The notes below the pieces were generated by a model, which was not told the origin of the DNA, did not search any database, and saw only the letters and a list, made by a program, of their open reading frames with translations. Position numbers and translations under genes: made by a program. A DNA stretch of 64,000 bases from JASHVB01 sp035523995 (GTDB lineage Bacteria; Pseudomonadota; Alphaproteobacteria; Acetobacterales; Acetobacteraceae), in assembly GCA_035523995.1 (NCBI GenBank), contig DATKPQ010000132.1:26820-90819 (forward strand), in the 5' to 3' direction. Positions 1 through 8,362 of the stretch are shown in pieces. Positions within the stretch are counted from its first letter, which is position 1. Each line of letters begins with the position of its first letter.

Positions 1-1086
1 TGCGGTACCGAAATAGGCCGTCGGCAGGTTCCAGAATGTCGGCAATGCGGCACTGATGGCGAAGCCGACAACGCACAGGCTCAGCAGTTCAGGCAGCCTC
101 TGGCCAACGGTCAGCCCGGCCAGCACCAGCCCGACGCCGGCCGCCAGCGTGGGCAGCGTGACGTGCCACACGCGCTCGCCAGTGCGGTCGGAACTGCGCG
201 ACACCAAGACCATGCCCAGCACACCAAGCGCCGCAGGAATCGCCGCAAGGTAGCTGGTGACCAGGTTGCTGAAGCCCAGGTCCTTGATCATCAGCGGCAG
301 GAAGAAGACGTTGGCATAGACGCCGAAGCCGATCAGCACATAGGCGATCGTCATCAGGACCACCGGGACACTGCGCATCGCGGCGAAGTTCGGCATGTGA
401 TGGCTGGTGCTCTGGCGGCGCTCGGCATCGAGCGTGGCCTGCAGCCACGCGCGCTCCTCTGGTTGCAGCCAGTGCGCATCGTTCGGTCCGTCGCGCAGGA
501 TGAACGGCGCGATCGCGGCCAGCACGATGGCGGGCGCGGCCTCTAGCAGGAAGATCCATTGCCAGCCTTGCAGGCCCAGCCAGCCATGTAGCGCCAGGAT
601 GTTGCCGGAGATCGGCGCGCCCGTGGAAACGGCGGCAGCGGCGAAGGCGTAGAACACGCCCATGGCGCGACCGCGATAGCGATCGGGGAACCAGCAGGTC
701 AGGAAGAAGATGACGCCGGCGAAATAGCCGGCCTCCGCTACCCCGAGAAAGAAGCGAACGATGACGAAGGAGGTCACGCCGGTGACCAGTGCGGTGGCGC
801 CGGAGCATAGCGCCCAGGCGAGGATGATCACCGTCAGCCAGCGCCGCGCGCCCAGCCGCGTCAGCAACATGTTGCTGGGGATCTGGAACAACACGTAGCT
901 CCAGAAGAACGCACCGGCGCCGAGGCCATATTCGGCAGCCGTGAAGCCGAGGCTGTGGTTCATGGTGAGCGCCGCGACCGCAACATTGGAACGGTCCAGC
1001 GCGTTGACGTAGTAGCCAAGCCCGAGAAACGGCACCAGCCGCCATGCCACGCGCCGCATGACATCAGCTTCGTTGATTTGTGCCAT
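1..1086 (-). CDS. MFS transporter, anion:cation symporter (ACS) type, 3' end outside window
   Basis: Inner-membrane permease of the major facilitator superfamily, probably importing an organic anion; the substrate cannot be read from the sequence. The frame is open from the ATG at 1086 to position 1, giving 362 codons, so roughly the last 70 residues of a normal 430-residue protein are missing. The N-terminus starts MAQINEADVMRRVAWRLVPF and contains YYVNALDRSNVAVAAL, the typical ACS-family first-helix signature, followed by alternating hydrophobic helices and a DRYRGRAMG loop. A GGGAGGA ribosome site lies just upstream of the ATG. A 12-bp palindrome lies about 55 bp upstream and could be an operator. 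Alternative: any other ACS subfamily member. Confidence 0.85.
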   Translation of the reverse strand, partial: MAQINEADVMRRVAWRLVPFLGLGYYVNALDRSNVAVAALTMNHSLGFTAAEYGLGAGAFFWSYVLFQIPSNMLLTRLGARRWLTVIILAWALCSGATALVTGVTSFVIVRFFLGVAEAGYFAGVIFFLTCWFPDRYRGRAMGVFYAFAAAAVSTGAPISGNILALHGWLGLQGWQWIFLLEAAPAIVLAAIAPFILRDGPNDAHWLQPEERAWLQATLDAERRQSTSHHMPNFAAMRSVPVVLMTIAYVLIGFGVYANVFFLPLMIKDLGFSNLVTSYLAAIPAALGVLGMVLVSRSSDRTGERVWHVTLPTLAAGVGLVLAGLTVGQRLPELLSLCVVGFAISAALPTFWNLPTAYFGTA

Positions 1087-1654
1087 GGCGTCCTCCCGCC
1101 TTGTGTTTGAACGCACGATAGGGGGCTCGCGGGATATGCGCTTTGCGCAAAGGCCAATGCAGCCATGCGTTCAAAACGGAGGGTCCATATAACGGTCGAC
1201 TAATGGATCTATCACGCGAAAAAACGGCGCAACCGTTGTGGCGCGTTGCTCGGATCAGTGGTGGAGCACGCGTGGGAAAGATCGAGGACCTGCCAGCGGC
1301 ACCACATCCATGGACGTCCCGGAGCTTGTATCCCCGCTCTCTTCAACGAGCGTCGGCAAATCCCGGCCGCCGTAGATGATCCTGTCGATCACGACCTGCA
1401 TGTCGGCGATGTGAGATGCGACGGTTACTGGGTGCCGAATACCAAACGCCAACCGGGCTGCCAAAGCTCGGGCAGCGCCCCGCGGAGTCGTGATTTGTTG
1501 CCGCACCAGCCATGCTCCTGCAGCCGTGCCGGGCGGCGGCGTTTTCGCAGCAGACCCCGCACGCTGTGCGTCGATCGCTGCCCCCTCGATCATCCGATAC
1601 CGGCGTGGCAAGCACATCGCTGCCCGAAGCGCCGTGAGGAGTCGTCCGACCAGA
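1087..1654. other. Divergent intergenic region with one palindrome
   Basis: About 570 bases between the MFS gene (minus) and the TauE gene (plus). No convincing gene is seen: the open frames here are arginine-rich and cross each other on both strands. The only structured site noticed is the perfect palindrome CTTTGCGCAAAG at 1141-1152, placed where an operator for the MFS gene would lie. Confidence 0.4.
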
Positions 1655-2386
1655 ATGCCTGCCACCCTCATTACGGCCGTGCTCGGCGTGTTTGTCGCCT
1701 CGGTCATCCGCGGCTTCACCGGCTTTGCGTTCGGCCTGTCGGCGGTTCCTCTGCTCACCCTGGCCTTGCCGCCGACCAAAGTGGTGCCGCTCGTCGCCAT
1801 GCTGCAGGTGCTGGTGGGATTGTTCGGGCTGCGCACGACATGGCGGCGCGCCAACTGGCACGTGATCCTGGCGCTGGCGCCGGGACTGATCGTCGGCATA
1901 CCCCTGGGCTTGCTGGCGCTGACGGATCTGCCGGAAAACCATGTGCGGCTTGCGATCGGCGTGCTGATCGCGCTGTCGGTGGTCGTGCTGTGGCGGCGTG
2001 TGCGGCTGCCGCCGCGGCCGTCCCGCGCCGTAACCCTCGCTGTCGGCGTGGTATCGGGGACCATGAGCGGACTTGCGTCCATGGGCGGCGCACCCGTCGT
2101 GGTCTACCTGTTGGCGTTGTCGAACGACGCCGTGCTCGTCCGCGCCACTGCCATCGTCTACTTCCTGTTTGCCGCATCGGTTACCGCATTTTCCATGGCG
2201 CTGCGCGGGCTGATCGACCGCGAGGTGCTGCTGTGGTCGGTTGCCTCCGTCCCGGTGCTGCTGGCCGGTTCATGGCTCGGCGGCTGGGCGTTTGAGCAAG
2301 CTGGACCGGCCTATCACCGGCTCAGCGCGATGGTGATCCTGTCGGTCCTGGCCGCAGCGCTGATCGGGCGGTCGCTGGCGTTTTGA
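1655..2386 (+). CDS. TauE/SafE family membrane exporter
   Basis: Predicted inner-membrane protein of the TauE/SafE family, whose members move sulfite, sulfoacetate or other small anions. The ATG at 1655 (MPATLITAVLGVFVASVIRG) is chosen because the first transmembrane helix starts there and GAGGAG lies 13 bases upstream. The frame stays open further upstream, but that stretch does not look like a protein. The 243 residues match the family length and contain the RGFTGFAFG motif near the start and GTMSGLASMGGAPVVVYLL in the second half, the two internal-repeat signatures of the family. It ends 54 bases before the formyltransferase gene and may be co-transcribed with it. The transported substrate is unknown. 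Confidence 0.85.
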   Translation: MPATLITAVLGVFVASVIRGFTGFAFGLSAVPLLTLALPPTKVVPLVAMLQVLVGLFGLRTTWRRANWHVILALAPGLIVGIPLGLLALTDLPENHVRLAIGVLIALSVVVLWRRVRLPPRPSRAVTLAVGVVSGTMSGLASMGGAPVVVYLLALSNDAVLVRATAIVYFLFAASVTAFSMALRGLIDREVLLWSVASVPVLLAGSWLGGWAFEQAGPAYHRLSAMVILSVLAAALIGRSLAF

Positions 2387-2440
2387 CAGCCTCCGCTGTG
2401 CCGTCCAAACATCGCCGCGGACCAGCGGGAGGCAAACGGT

Positions 2441-3361
2441 ATGCGCGTCGCCATCATCGGGCAGCAGGATTTCGGCAAGGCCGCCATGGAGGCGTTCCTC
2501 AACCGTGGCGACGAGGTCACAGCTGTGTTCTGCGCCCCGGAAAAAGGCCGCCCCGACCCGTTGCGCGTGGCCGCCCAGGAACGCGGCCTGGCGGTGCACC
2601 AGCTTCCCAAGCTGACCGACCCCAACGCGCTGGAGGCGATGCGCGCCGCCAACGCCGATGTCGGCGTGATGGCGTATGTGACGCAGTTCGCGCCGCAGGA
2701 TTTCGTCAACATCCCTCGCTTCGGCACCATCCAGTTCCATCCCAGCTTGCTGCCGCTGCATCGCGGCGCGTCCTCCATGAGCTGGTCGATCATCCTCGGC
2801 CGCAAGGAGACCGGCTTTTCCGTCTTCCGCCCCAACGACGGGCTGGACGAAGGCCCGGTGATCAAGATGTATCCGGTGAAGATCGAGGACGAGGACACGC
2901 TGGGGTCGCTCTATTTCGGGAAAATCTTCCCGATGGGCGTCGCTGCGCTGGTGGAGGTGGCGGAACTGGTGGTGGCCGGGAAGGCGCCCGCGCTGGCCCA
3001 ATATGAACCGGATGCCGGCTACGAAGGCATCATCCGCGAGGCGGAAACCCGCATCAACTGGGCCAATCACGTCGATCTGATCTTCAACCTGATCCGCGGC
3101 GTGAACCCCGCCCCCGGCGCCTGGACCACCGCCCCCGACGGCCGCAAGCTGTTCTTGTTCGACTGCCGCAAGCGCATTGCCCGCACCTTCTCCGAAGTGA
3201 AAGGCAAGAAGCTGGGCGAGGTCGTGGCGGTAACTGACTCCGGCGCGATGATTCATGGCCAGGGCGGTTTCATCGAGGTGCAACGGGCACGCTGGGATGG
3301 CGGCAAGAAGGTGACGGCAAGCGAGCTTGATCTCGCAGTGGGAACGATTCTCGGCGGCTAG
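2441..3361 (+). CDS. Formyltransferase-fold protein resembling the hydrolase domain of 10-formyl-THF dehydrogenase
   Basis: A 306-residue cytoplasmic protein with an N-terminal formyl-transferase domain (HPSLLPLHRGAS from residue 100) and a C-terminal Fmt-like domain. The HPSLLP motif followed by NDGLDEG, with H100 and D136 spaced 36 residues apart, matches the catalytic His/Asp pair of the hydrolase domain in eukaryotic 10-formyltetrahydrofolate dehydrogenase better than Fmt. The aldehyde dehydrogenase half of that enzyme is absent. Likely chemistry is transfer or hydrolysis of a formyl group from 10-formyl-THF; the acceptor is unknown. A GGGAGG site precedes the ATG. Neighbours are a TauE exporter upstream and a periplasmic binding protein downstream. 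It is not expected to be the housekeeping Fmt, because def is not adjacent. Confidence 0.75.
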   Translation: MRVAIIGQQDFGKAAMEAFLNRGDEVTAVFCAPEKGRPDPLRVAAQERGLAVHQLPKLTDPNALEAMRAANADVGVMAYVTQFAPQDFVNIPRFGTIQFHPSLLPLHRGASSMSWSIILGRKETGFSVFRPNDGLDEGPVIKMYPVKIEDEDTLGSLYFGKIFPMGVAALVEVAELVVAGKAPALAQYEPDAGYEGIIREAETRINWANHVDLIFNLIRGVNPAPGAWTTAPDGRKLFLFDCRKRIARTFSEVKGKKLGEVVAVTDSGAMIHGQGGFIEVQRARWDGGKKVTASELDLAVGTILGG

Positions 3362-3430
3362 GCGGCGCGTTGCCCATTGGCGCCGCGGATTGTAGCGTCC
3401 GGCGCACACCAGGAGCGCGATCGACTGCCC

Positions 3431-4468
3431 ATGCCCGCCCGCCCGCTGTTGTTAGTCGCGGCGATGCTCGCCGCATGCCCGGCCGCTGCCTTGGCGCGCG
3501 ACCTGACGGTTGTCGCGCGTGACGAGACAATGCCGGACGCGTTGCACCGCATGGCGGCGCCGGCCTTTGCCGCGGCCTCGGGCATCCCGCTGGTCATCCA
3601 GAGCTGGAACGGCGGCACCGACGCCCTGAACGCGCAATTGAAGACGCCCGGCAATACGTGGGACGTGGTCGAGGTCTCGCCCGACGAACTGGACGCCGGC
3701 TGCACCGCGGGCTTGTTCGAGAAGCTCGACTGGTCGGCGATTGGGGGGAAGGACCACTATTTGCCCCAGGGCGTCAGCGATTGCGGCGTGGGTGCGACGG
3801 TGAACACGCTGGTGCTGGCCTGGGACCGCCATAAGTTCCCCGCAGCGCCGACCTGGGCGGATTTCTGGGATGTGGCGAAATATCCTGGCAAGCGCGGTCT
3901 GCGCAAAGGCGTGCGCGGCAATCTTGAGTTTGCGCTGATGGCCGATGGCGTTGCGCCGGGAGATGTTTACAAGGTGCTGAGCACGAGCGATGGCGTCGAT
4001 CGTGCGTTCCGCAAGCTGGACCAGCTCAAGCCGTATATTGTGTGGTGGCAGACCGGAAACGACGCGGCGCATATCCTGAGTTCGGGCGACGTGCTGATGA
4101 CGAGTGCCCCGGCCGGGCAGATCGTGACCGCGGACAAAGCCGACCACCGCAATTTCGGCATTCAGTGGAATGGTGGACTTTATGAGGTGGAGAGCTGGGC
4201 GATCGTGAAGGCCACACCCGACCTGTGGCAGGCAGAGCAATTTCTCTACCTTGCCGGCATGCCCGCTCTGGAAGGTAAATTGCTCGAAACCGCCGGGATT
4301 GCCGGGTTGGCTAAGGGTGCGAATGGCGGATTGCCGGACGATGTACACGCGCTATCGGCGAGCTACGCGAAGAACCTGGGCGTGAGCGTGCCGACGGACA
4401 ACGGGTTCTGGCACGACAACCTGGCGAAGCTGCAACAACGGTTCAATGCCTGGCTGGCAGCGCACTGA
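3431..4468 (+). CDS. Periplasmic substrate-binding protein, PotD/PotF-like
   Basis: Extracellular solute-binding protein of the polyamine/iron-type family, 345 residues. The ATG at 3431 gives a clean signal peptide (MPARPLLLVAAMLAACPAAA, cleavage after ALA-R) and has AGGAG 15 bases upstream; a longer in-frame start would spoil the signal. The mature part has the type-II binding-protein pattern: WNGGTDALNAQL, TWDVVEVSPDEL, an internal hinge around WADFWDVAKYPGKRGL and WQTGNDAAHILSSGDV. It would bind a small ligand in the periplasm and deliver it to an ABC permease, but no permease or ATPase gene lies next to it. It either works with a distant transporter or is an orphan receptor. Confidence 0.8.
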   Translation: MPARPLLLVAAMLAACPAAALARDLTVVARDETMPDALHRMAAPAFAAASGIPLVIQSWNGGTDALNAQLKTPGNTWDVVEVSPDELDAGCTAGLFEKLDWSAIGGKDHYLPQGVSDCGVGATVNTLVLAWDRHKFPAAPTWADFWDVAKYPGKRGLRKGVRGNLEFALMADGVAPGDVYKVLSTSDGVDRAFRKLDQLKPYIVWWQTGNDAAHILSSGDVLMTSAPAGQIVTADKADHRNFGIQWNGGLYEVESWAIVKATPDLWQAEQFLYLAGMPALEGKLLETAGIAGLAKGANGGLPDDVHALSASYAKNLGVSVPTDNGFWHDNLAKLQQRFNAWLAAH

Positions 4469-4500
4469 GGACCGCATTTGTCGTAGCGCGGGTCCCTTAT

Positions 4501-4610
4501 GTCATTACGAGAAGCGTAGCGACGCAGCAACCTCGGTCACGCGCTGTCTGGTCGAACGACAGCCGCATATCTTCGAACGTGATTGCTTCGTTGCTTCGCA
4601 CCTAACAAGA
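4501..4610. repeat. Dispersed palindromic element, copy A (degenerate right arm)
   Basis: The left arm starts GTCATTACGAGAAGCG and includes GACGCAGCAACC; the right arm is an inverted, decayed version containing GATTGCTTCGTTGCTTCGC. It matches the other copies at 6867, 19128, 57557 and 59869. It lies in the 353-base gap between the binding-protein gene (plus) and the serine hydrolase (minus), that is, between converging 3' ends. The rest of this gap shows no gene. Confidence 0.75.
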
Positions 4611-4821
4611 ACGAATATCCTTCCCATCCTATTGTGGGCTTGGGCCGCGAAGCGGACCAAGGCCAGGGGGAGGGGGCGAAACGTACGATCCCGACCCCTC
4701 CCGCTATCCCGCTCCCACAAGGGGGAAGGGAACCCTTTCATCCAGCCGGGGATAGGCCGCCCCGGCCGGTGGTCAACTCGCAACGACATCGATCGACCAA
4801 ATGACACCTGGGGGCGGAAGA

Positions 4822-5949
4822 CTACGCCCGCCGCAGATTGCCCAGCACGAACTCTTTCCACACCCGCAGCGGCGTCACCCACTGGTCCGGTTTGTCATAG
4901 TTCCCGCAAAGAACAATTACGGCGAGATCGGCGTCCGGCATCAGCCATAGCCGCTGGCCGCCATTGCCGAATCCGGCCATCCAACGATGCGGGCCGTCGA
5001 GGCCGGGCGCGGTGGCCTCGCCCAGGTACCACAAACGCCCGTACTCGATGCCGGGGAAGGTGGTCGCGATCACCGGCTGGAACGACGCCTCCAACCACGC
5101 GGGCGGAACAACCTGGCGGCCATGCCATTGGCCATGCGCGAGAACAAGCGTGCCGATCCGCAGCAGATCGCGCGGGCGCAGCCGCAGGCCCGACGCGGCT
5201 GACGCCACCCCATCTCGCCCCGTGTACCATTCAACCGCCGTGATGCCGAGCGGTTCGAACAAGGTTTGCCGCGCGAAATCCTGCAATTTGGTGTGGCTGC
5301 CGCGCGCAATCAGTGCGCCGATCAGGGCCGCTGCGCCGCCGCAATAGATCCATTTCGTACCCGGCGTGGTGACAATCGGCCGCGACAGGATGTAACGATT
5401 GCGATCGGGCGCCGCCTCCATGGCGATCTCGCCGTTGGCGGGATCGGCGTAAGACCAACCCTCATCCCACGCGAGGCCCAGCGTCATGTTCAGGGCGTTG
5501 GCAACCGTCAGTTTCGCCCGCATCGGATCGGCGGCGAGACCCGGGGATTCCGCAAATTGCGCCAGCAGCGGTGCGTCCGGCGGCGGCACAAGATTGCGAT
5601 CCAGCGCGATGCCGTAAAGCAGGCCGACGATACTCTTCGTCACCGAACGAATGTCATGCAATGTTGCTGGGCCGAACGTCACGCGGCCCAGCGGCTGGCC
5701 CCAGCCTTCGTCCACACCCGCGTAATAGCGTTCCAGTACCAGGCGACCGTTGCGGCTGAGCAATACGGCATGCAGGCCATCCAGCACGCCGGAACGCACG
5801 CCTTCATCCAACTGCGCGGCCAGATCGGGCGCGAACCCGGCGGCCTGCGGCGTTGCGGTCTGCCATGCGGCGGACGACGCGCATGCTGAACGCGACGACG
5901 CTGCGGTAGCTGCGCTGGCCAGCGCGGCAAGCGTGGCCCGGCGGGTCAT
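4822..5949 (-). CDS. Serine hydrolase of the beta-lactamase / 6-aminohexanoate hydrolase family
   Basis: Penicillin-binding-protein-fold serine hydrolase, 375 residues, probably exported: it starts MTRRATLAALASAATAAS, a twin-arginine-like or Sec leader. The catalytic SxxK motif is SVTK within DIRSVTKSIVGLLYG; the region KWIYCGGAAALIGAL stands at the usual YxN/YSS position, and the C-terminal GFGNGGQ replaces the KTG/HxG strand. This is the arrangement of esterase-like class C relatives rather than true beta-lactamases, so the substrate (ester, amide or cyclic dimer) is uncertain. The start at 5949 is favoured because its ATG overlaps the TGA of the upstream AraC gene (ATGA), implying coupled translation. 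An ATG six codons earlier is also possible. Confidence 0.85.
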   Translation of the reverse strand: MTRRATLAALASAATAASSRSACASSAAWQTATPQAAGFAPDLAAQLDEGVRSGVLDGLHAVLLSRNGRLVLERYYAGVDEGWGQPLGRVTFGPATLHDIRSVTKSIVGLLYGIALDRNLVPPPDAPLLAQFAESPGLAADPMRAKLTVANALNMTLGLAWDEGWSYADPANGEIAMEAAPDRNRYILSRPIVTTPGTKWIYCGGAAALIGALIARGSHTKLQDFARQTLFEPLGITAVEWYTGRDGVASAASGLRLRPRDLLRIGTLVLAHGQWHGRQVVPPAWLEASFQPVIATTFPGIEYGRLWYLGEATAPGLDGPHRWMAGFGNGGQRLWLMPDADLAVIVLCGNYDKPDQWVTPLRVWKEFVLGNLRRA

Positions 5950-6779
5950 GACTTGAGCGGCAGCCATATTTCGACCTTTCCGGATCCGGCCTGAGAATCG
6001 AAACTGTTGTCGTAGCGCTCGAAATCCGGCGCATCGGCGAATTCGTGGCCGGACTGCGGAAACCATTGGTTCAGGATGGTGTACCACGTGCTGCGAATAC
6101 CGGAGATGTGGCCGGTATGGGTGAAGACGACGTAACGATGTTCCGGTATGCGCACGCGGCGAAACTCGGCGGGAAGATCGTCGAAGCTGGCGACCTCCAC
6201 CCCCGCGACATATTCGAAATTGCCGGCTCCGTCGGCGTTGCAGCAGACGCCATAGGCAATGCTGCCAACCTGCCCTGGGACGTTGCCGATCCACGGTGCG
6301 AACCGCTGCCACAGCAGCGGAATGCCCTGGTTGGTTTCGAACGTGTAGCGCTCGCCCAGGCCAGCGATCAGCAAGGTACGGCCGGTTTCGAAGCGCGGCG
6401 GGTTCAGCGTCACGATGAGGGATTCGTCCATGCGGATTGGCTCCATAAGGGGCAGGTTGTCGAGGCAGCGCCGGTCGCGCACCGCCTCCGGCGTCAGGCA
6501 GAACATGTCGCGGAAGGCGCGCGTGAAGGCTTCGTGCGACCCGTAGCCCGCATCCAGCGCCACGGTCAGAATGTGCGGCGTGCCGGCGGCCAGCACGCGG
6601 GCAGCTTCGGTCAGGCGGCGCGCGCGCACGTAGCGCATGACGGAACGCCCGGTGGCCGTGCCGAAGGCGCGCAGGAGCTGGTAGCGTGAGACGCCGCTGG
6701 CCGCTGCGATGTCCGAGAGCGACGCATCGCTGCCGAGATGGGCTTCGATGAACCAAAGCGCCTTGCAGACGGGGTTCAT
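5946..6779 (-). CDS. AraC-family regulator with GyrI-like effector domain
   Basis: Transcription regulator of 277 residues. The N-terminal 100 residues hold the two AraC helix-turn-helix motifs (LSDIAAASGVSRYQLLRAFG and ILTVALDAGYGSHEAFTRAF); the rest is a GyrI/BmrR-type small-molecule binding domain (GLGERYTFETNQGIPLLWQR, ending EIWLPLK). This Rob-like layout is usual for sensors of hydrophobic or cationic compounds. The start at 6779 (MNPVCKALWFIEAHL) is chosen because the HTH domain begins immediately. It is translationally coupled to the serine hydrolase downstream, so that enzyme is a likely regulatory partner. Confidence 0.88.
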   Translation of the reverse strand: MNPVCKALWFIEAHLGSDASLSDIAAASGVSRYQLLRAFGTATGRSVMRYVRARRLTEAARVLAAGTPHILTVALDAGYGSHEAFTRAFRDMFCLTPEAVRDRRCLDNLPLMEPIRMDESLIVTLNPPRFETGRTLLIAGLGERYTFETNQGIPLLWQRFAPWIGNVPGQVGSIAYGVCCNADGAGNFEYVAGVEVASFDDLPAEFRRVRIPEHRYVVFTHTGHISGIRSTWYTILNQWFPQSGHEFADAPDFERYDNSFDSQAGSGKVEIWLPLKS

Positions 6780-6866
6780 GCGTGGTCTCGCTGAATCATG
6801 GGTGCTGTTGTAGGGCAGACTGGCGAACGCGCTTGATCGAAATTGCGCGGTGGCACCAAACAATAT

Positions 6867-6974
6867 GTCATTGCGAGGATCGGGGCGACGAAGCAACCTC
6901 GTTCGGCAAAGCGCCCCGGACAGCCCGCGCGCCCACACGACCGAGGTTGCTTCGGCGCTCCTCCTCACAATGAC
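6867..6974. repeat. Dispersed palindromic element, copy B
   Basis: Complete copy with both arms: GTCATTGCGAGGATCG at the left end and its near-inverse CTCCTCACAATGAC at the right end. Inner arms GACGAAGCAACCTCG and CGAGGTTGCTTCGGC pair around a GC-rich centre, so the transcript could form a long hairpin. It lies between the divergent AraC gene (minus) and the orphan gene at 7161 (plus). Confidence 0.85.
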
Positions 6975-7014
6975 TTGCTGCGGGCTTCGTAGCCCTTGGC
7001 CGCCGCAGCAGTGC

Positions 7015-7074
7015 CTGGCGAAGGCGACACTGGCGAAGGCGACACTGGCGAAGGCGACACTGGCGAAGGCTTCA
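7015..7074. repeat. 15-bp tandem repeat, four units
   Basis: Four head-to-tail 15-base units beginning at 7015, 7030, 7045 and 7060. The first three are identical (CTGGCGAAGGCGACA); the fourth differs in its last bases, and a decayed fifth follows. The unit is a multiple of three and would encode a pentapeptide. The better start of the next gene, with a ribosome site, lies 87 bases further on, so the repeat is probably 5' untranslated or promoter-proximal DNA. Confidence 0.9.
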
Positions 7075-7160
7075 TTTGGCGAGGCCGACCTATCGTGGTA
7101 TACGCGGATTTAGAATACGCCTGCGTTTGGATTGCGAAGTCAGGGGGAAGGAAATCACCA

Positions 7161-8138
7161 GTGGGCCAGACCTCTCATCTGATCCCGCCCGGCTGGAAGG
7201 GCGGTTTCGCCGAGTCGAACCCTGCATTCGCCTATCCAGATCCGAACCTTTCCTCGCTGTCCATGCTCCCCAACATGGCGAATATCGCCAGGCTGCAGCG
7301 GCAACAGGCGGTTCTTTGGCCGGAGTTCTCGTGGGAAACCGACCCAGGGCACGCGGACTCGCGCTGTTATCAGATGTTCGCCCCCGATATTTCGCGGCTC
7401 GGCTATAATGACGAGGGCCGCGTCTATTCGATCATCTGCCCGCAACAGGGCGTATGCAGCGCCCTGCTGGGCTGTCTCAACGTAGAGGTCACGGTGACCG
7501 GCCAGCGCGGGTGGGTCAACGAACCGGCGAAGACGCTCGCGGCCGACATGACTGTCACCGGCCAGATCTGGTTCAGTCCGTCTGCAAAACAAAACACTAT
7601 CGTAAGGTGGCTCTGGAACGAGTTCGTGGCCAGCAATCACCCGTTCCCGCATGACAAGGCGCATGCCATCCAGGTCAGCACATTCGACCCCGGCAAGCCG
7701 GACCAGCCGATCTTTCCCCTGCGTCAGGGGGAGAGTACCGATTTCCCGATTCCCGAATTTGCCCGCCATGTGTCCGAGGCCTGGAACGTGGCGCATCTCG
7801 GCGTCGAGATCGGCCCGATCGCGAGCACCGAAGACGCGGTTGCCGACGACTTCAACGCATTGGTCATGGACCTCTTCAACCTTTATTCCGGAAACCTGCT
7901 GGCGCCCGGGACTACCCTTACCTGGAATGTCTGGTTTACCGAACCGGCGCTGGTCAACCGGCAGGAATGGGCCAGCCACGCCGAGCGGTGGCGCAAGTCG
8001 ATCGACTCCGATCACGGCAGTCCCGACGGTCCAGGCACCTCGGCCCGGTACTACGACGGTTTGCCCTTCCAGCCGGTTGAGGCCGCCATCGAGCGCGAGA
8101 TCGAGAAAATCCTGGCGTTCATCAAGGACCATCTCTGA
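7161..8138 (+). CDS. Protein of unknown function (325 aa)
   Basis: I do not recognise this family. The GTG at 7161 (reading VGQTSHLIPPGWKGGFAESN) is chosen because GGAAGGA lies 8 bases upstream; the open frame continues upstream through the 15-bp tandem repeat. No signal peptide, transmembrane helix or familiar catalytic motif is visible. The sequence is rich in Trp, Asn and Pro (for example GTTLTWNVWFTEPALV and MLPNMANIARLQRQQAV) and ends in a charged helix (EAAIEREIEKILAFIKDHL). Codon use looks like the rest of the window, so it is a real gene. It stands alone between repeats and the FAH gene, which suggests an accessory origin. Structure prediction would be the best next clue. Confidence 0.7.
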   Translation: MGQTSHLIPPGWKGGFAESNPAFAYPDPNLSSLSMLPNMANIARLQRQQAVLWPEFSWETDPGHADSRCYQMFAPDISRLGYNDEGRVYSIICPQQGVCSALLGCLNVEVTVTGQRGWVNEPAKTLAADMTVTGQIWFSPSAKQNTIVRWLWNEFVASNHPFPHDKAHAIQVSTFDPGKPDQPIFPLRQGESTDFPIPEFARHVSEAWNVAHLGVEIGPIASTEDAVADDFNALVMDLFNLYSGNLLAPGTTLTWNVWFTEPALVNRQEWASHAERWRKSIDSDHGSPDGPGTSARYYDGLPFQPVEAAIEREIEKILAFIKDHL

Positions 8139-8362
8139 CACCGGCAGAGCATTGGGCCGTTCCCCGCACAACGACTCGACGCTCACGCCAATCTTGCAAC
8201 TTTGTGTCCGTCAAAGCGCGACGGCGACGCGATATGGTAACGACATCGGCGGGACTTCCGCCGGCGCCGGAAACCTCGTATCGACCGCCTTGCCGCGTTC
8301 AGGGCAGGCCCCGTTGCCCTGCGCGGCCTGCCGCTACGCCAGGAAAACCACAGGAGACCGTC

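Noticed and set aside
1141..1152. Perfect palindrome CTTTGCGCAAAG as a defined operator
   Set aside because: Only one copy, 12 bases and no adjacent regulator; kept only as a possible site within the intergenic entry.
1255..2082. 275-codon frame antisense to the TauE gene
   Set aside because: Thr/Arg-rich antisense shadow; the plus strand shows clear TauE motifs and helices.
4822..6756. 644-codon frame suggesting a regulator-hydrolase fusion
   Set aside because: The upstream part is a shadow of the AraC gene; the hydrolase starts at the ATGA overlap at 5949.
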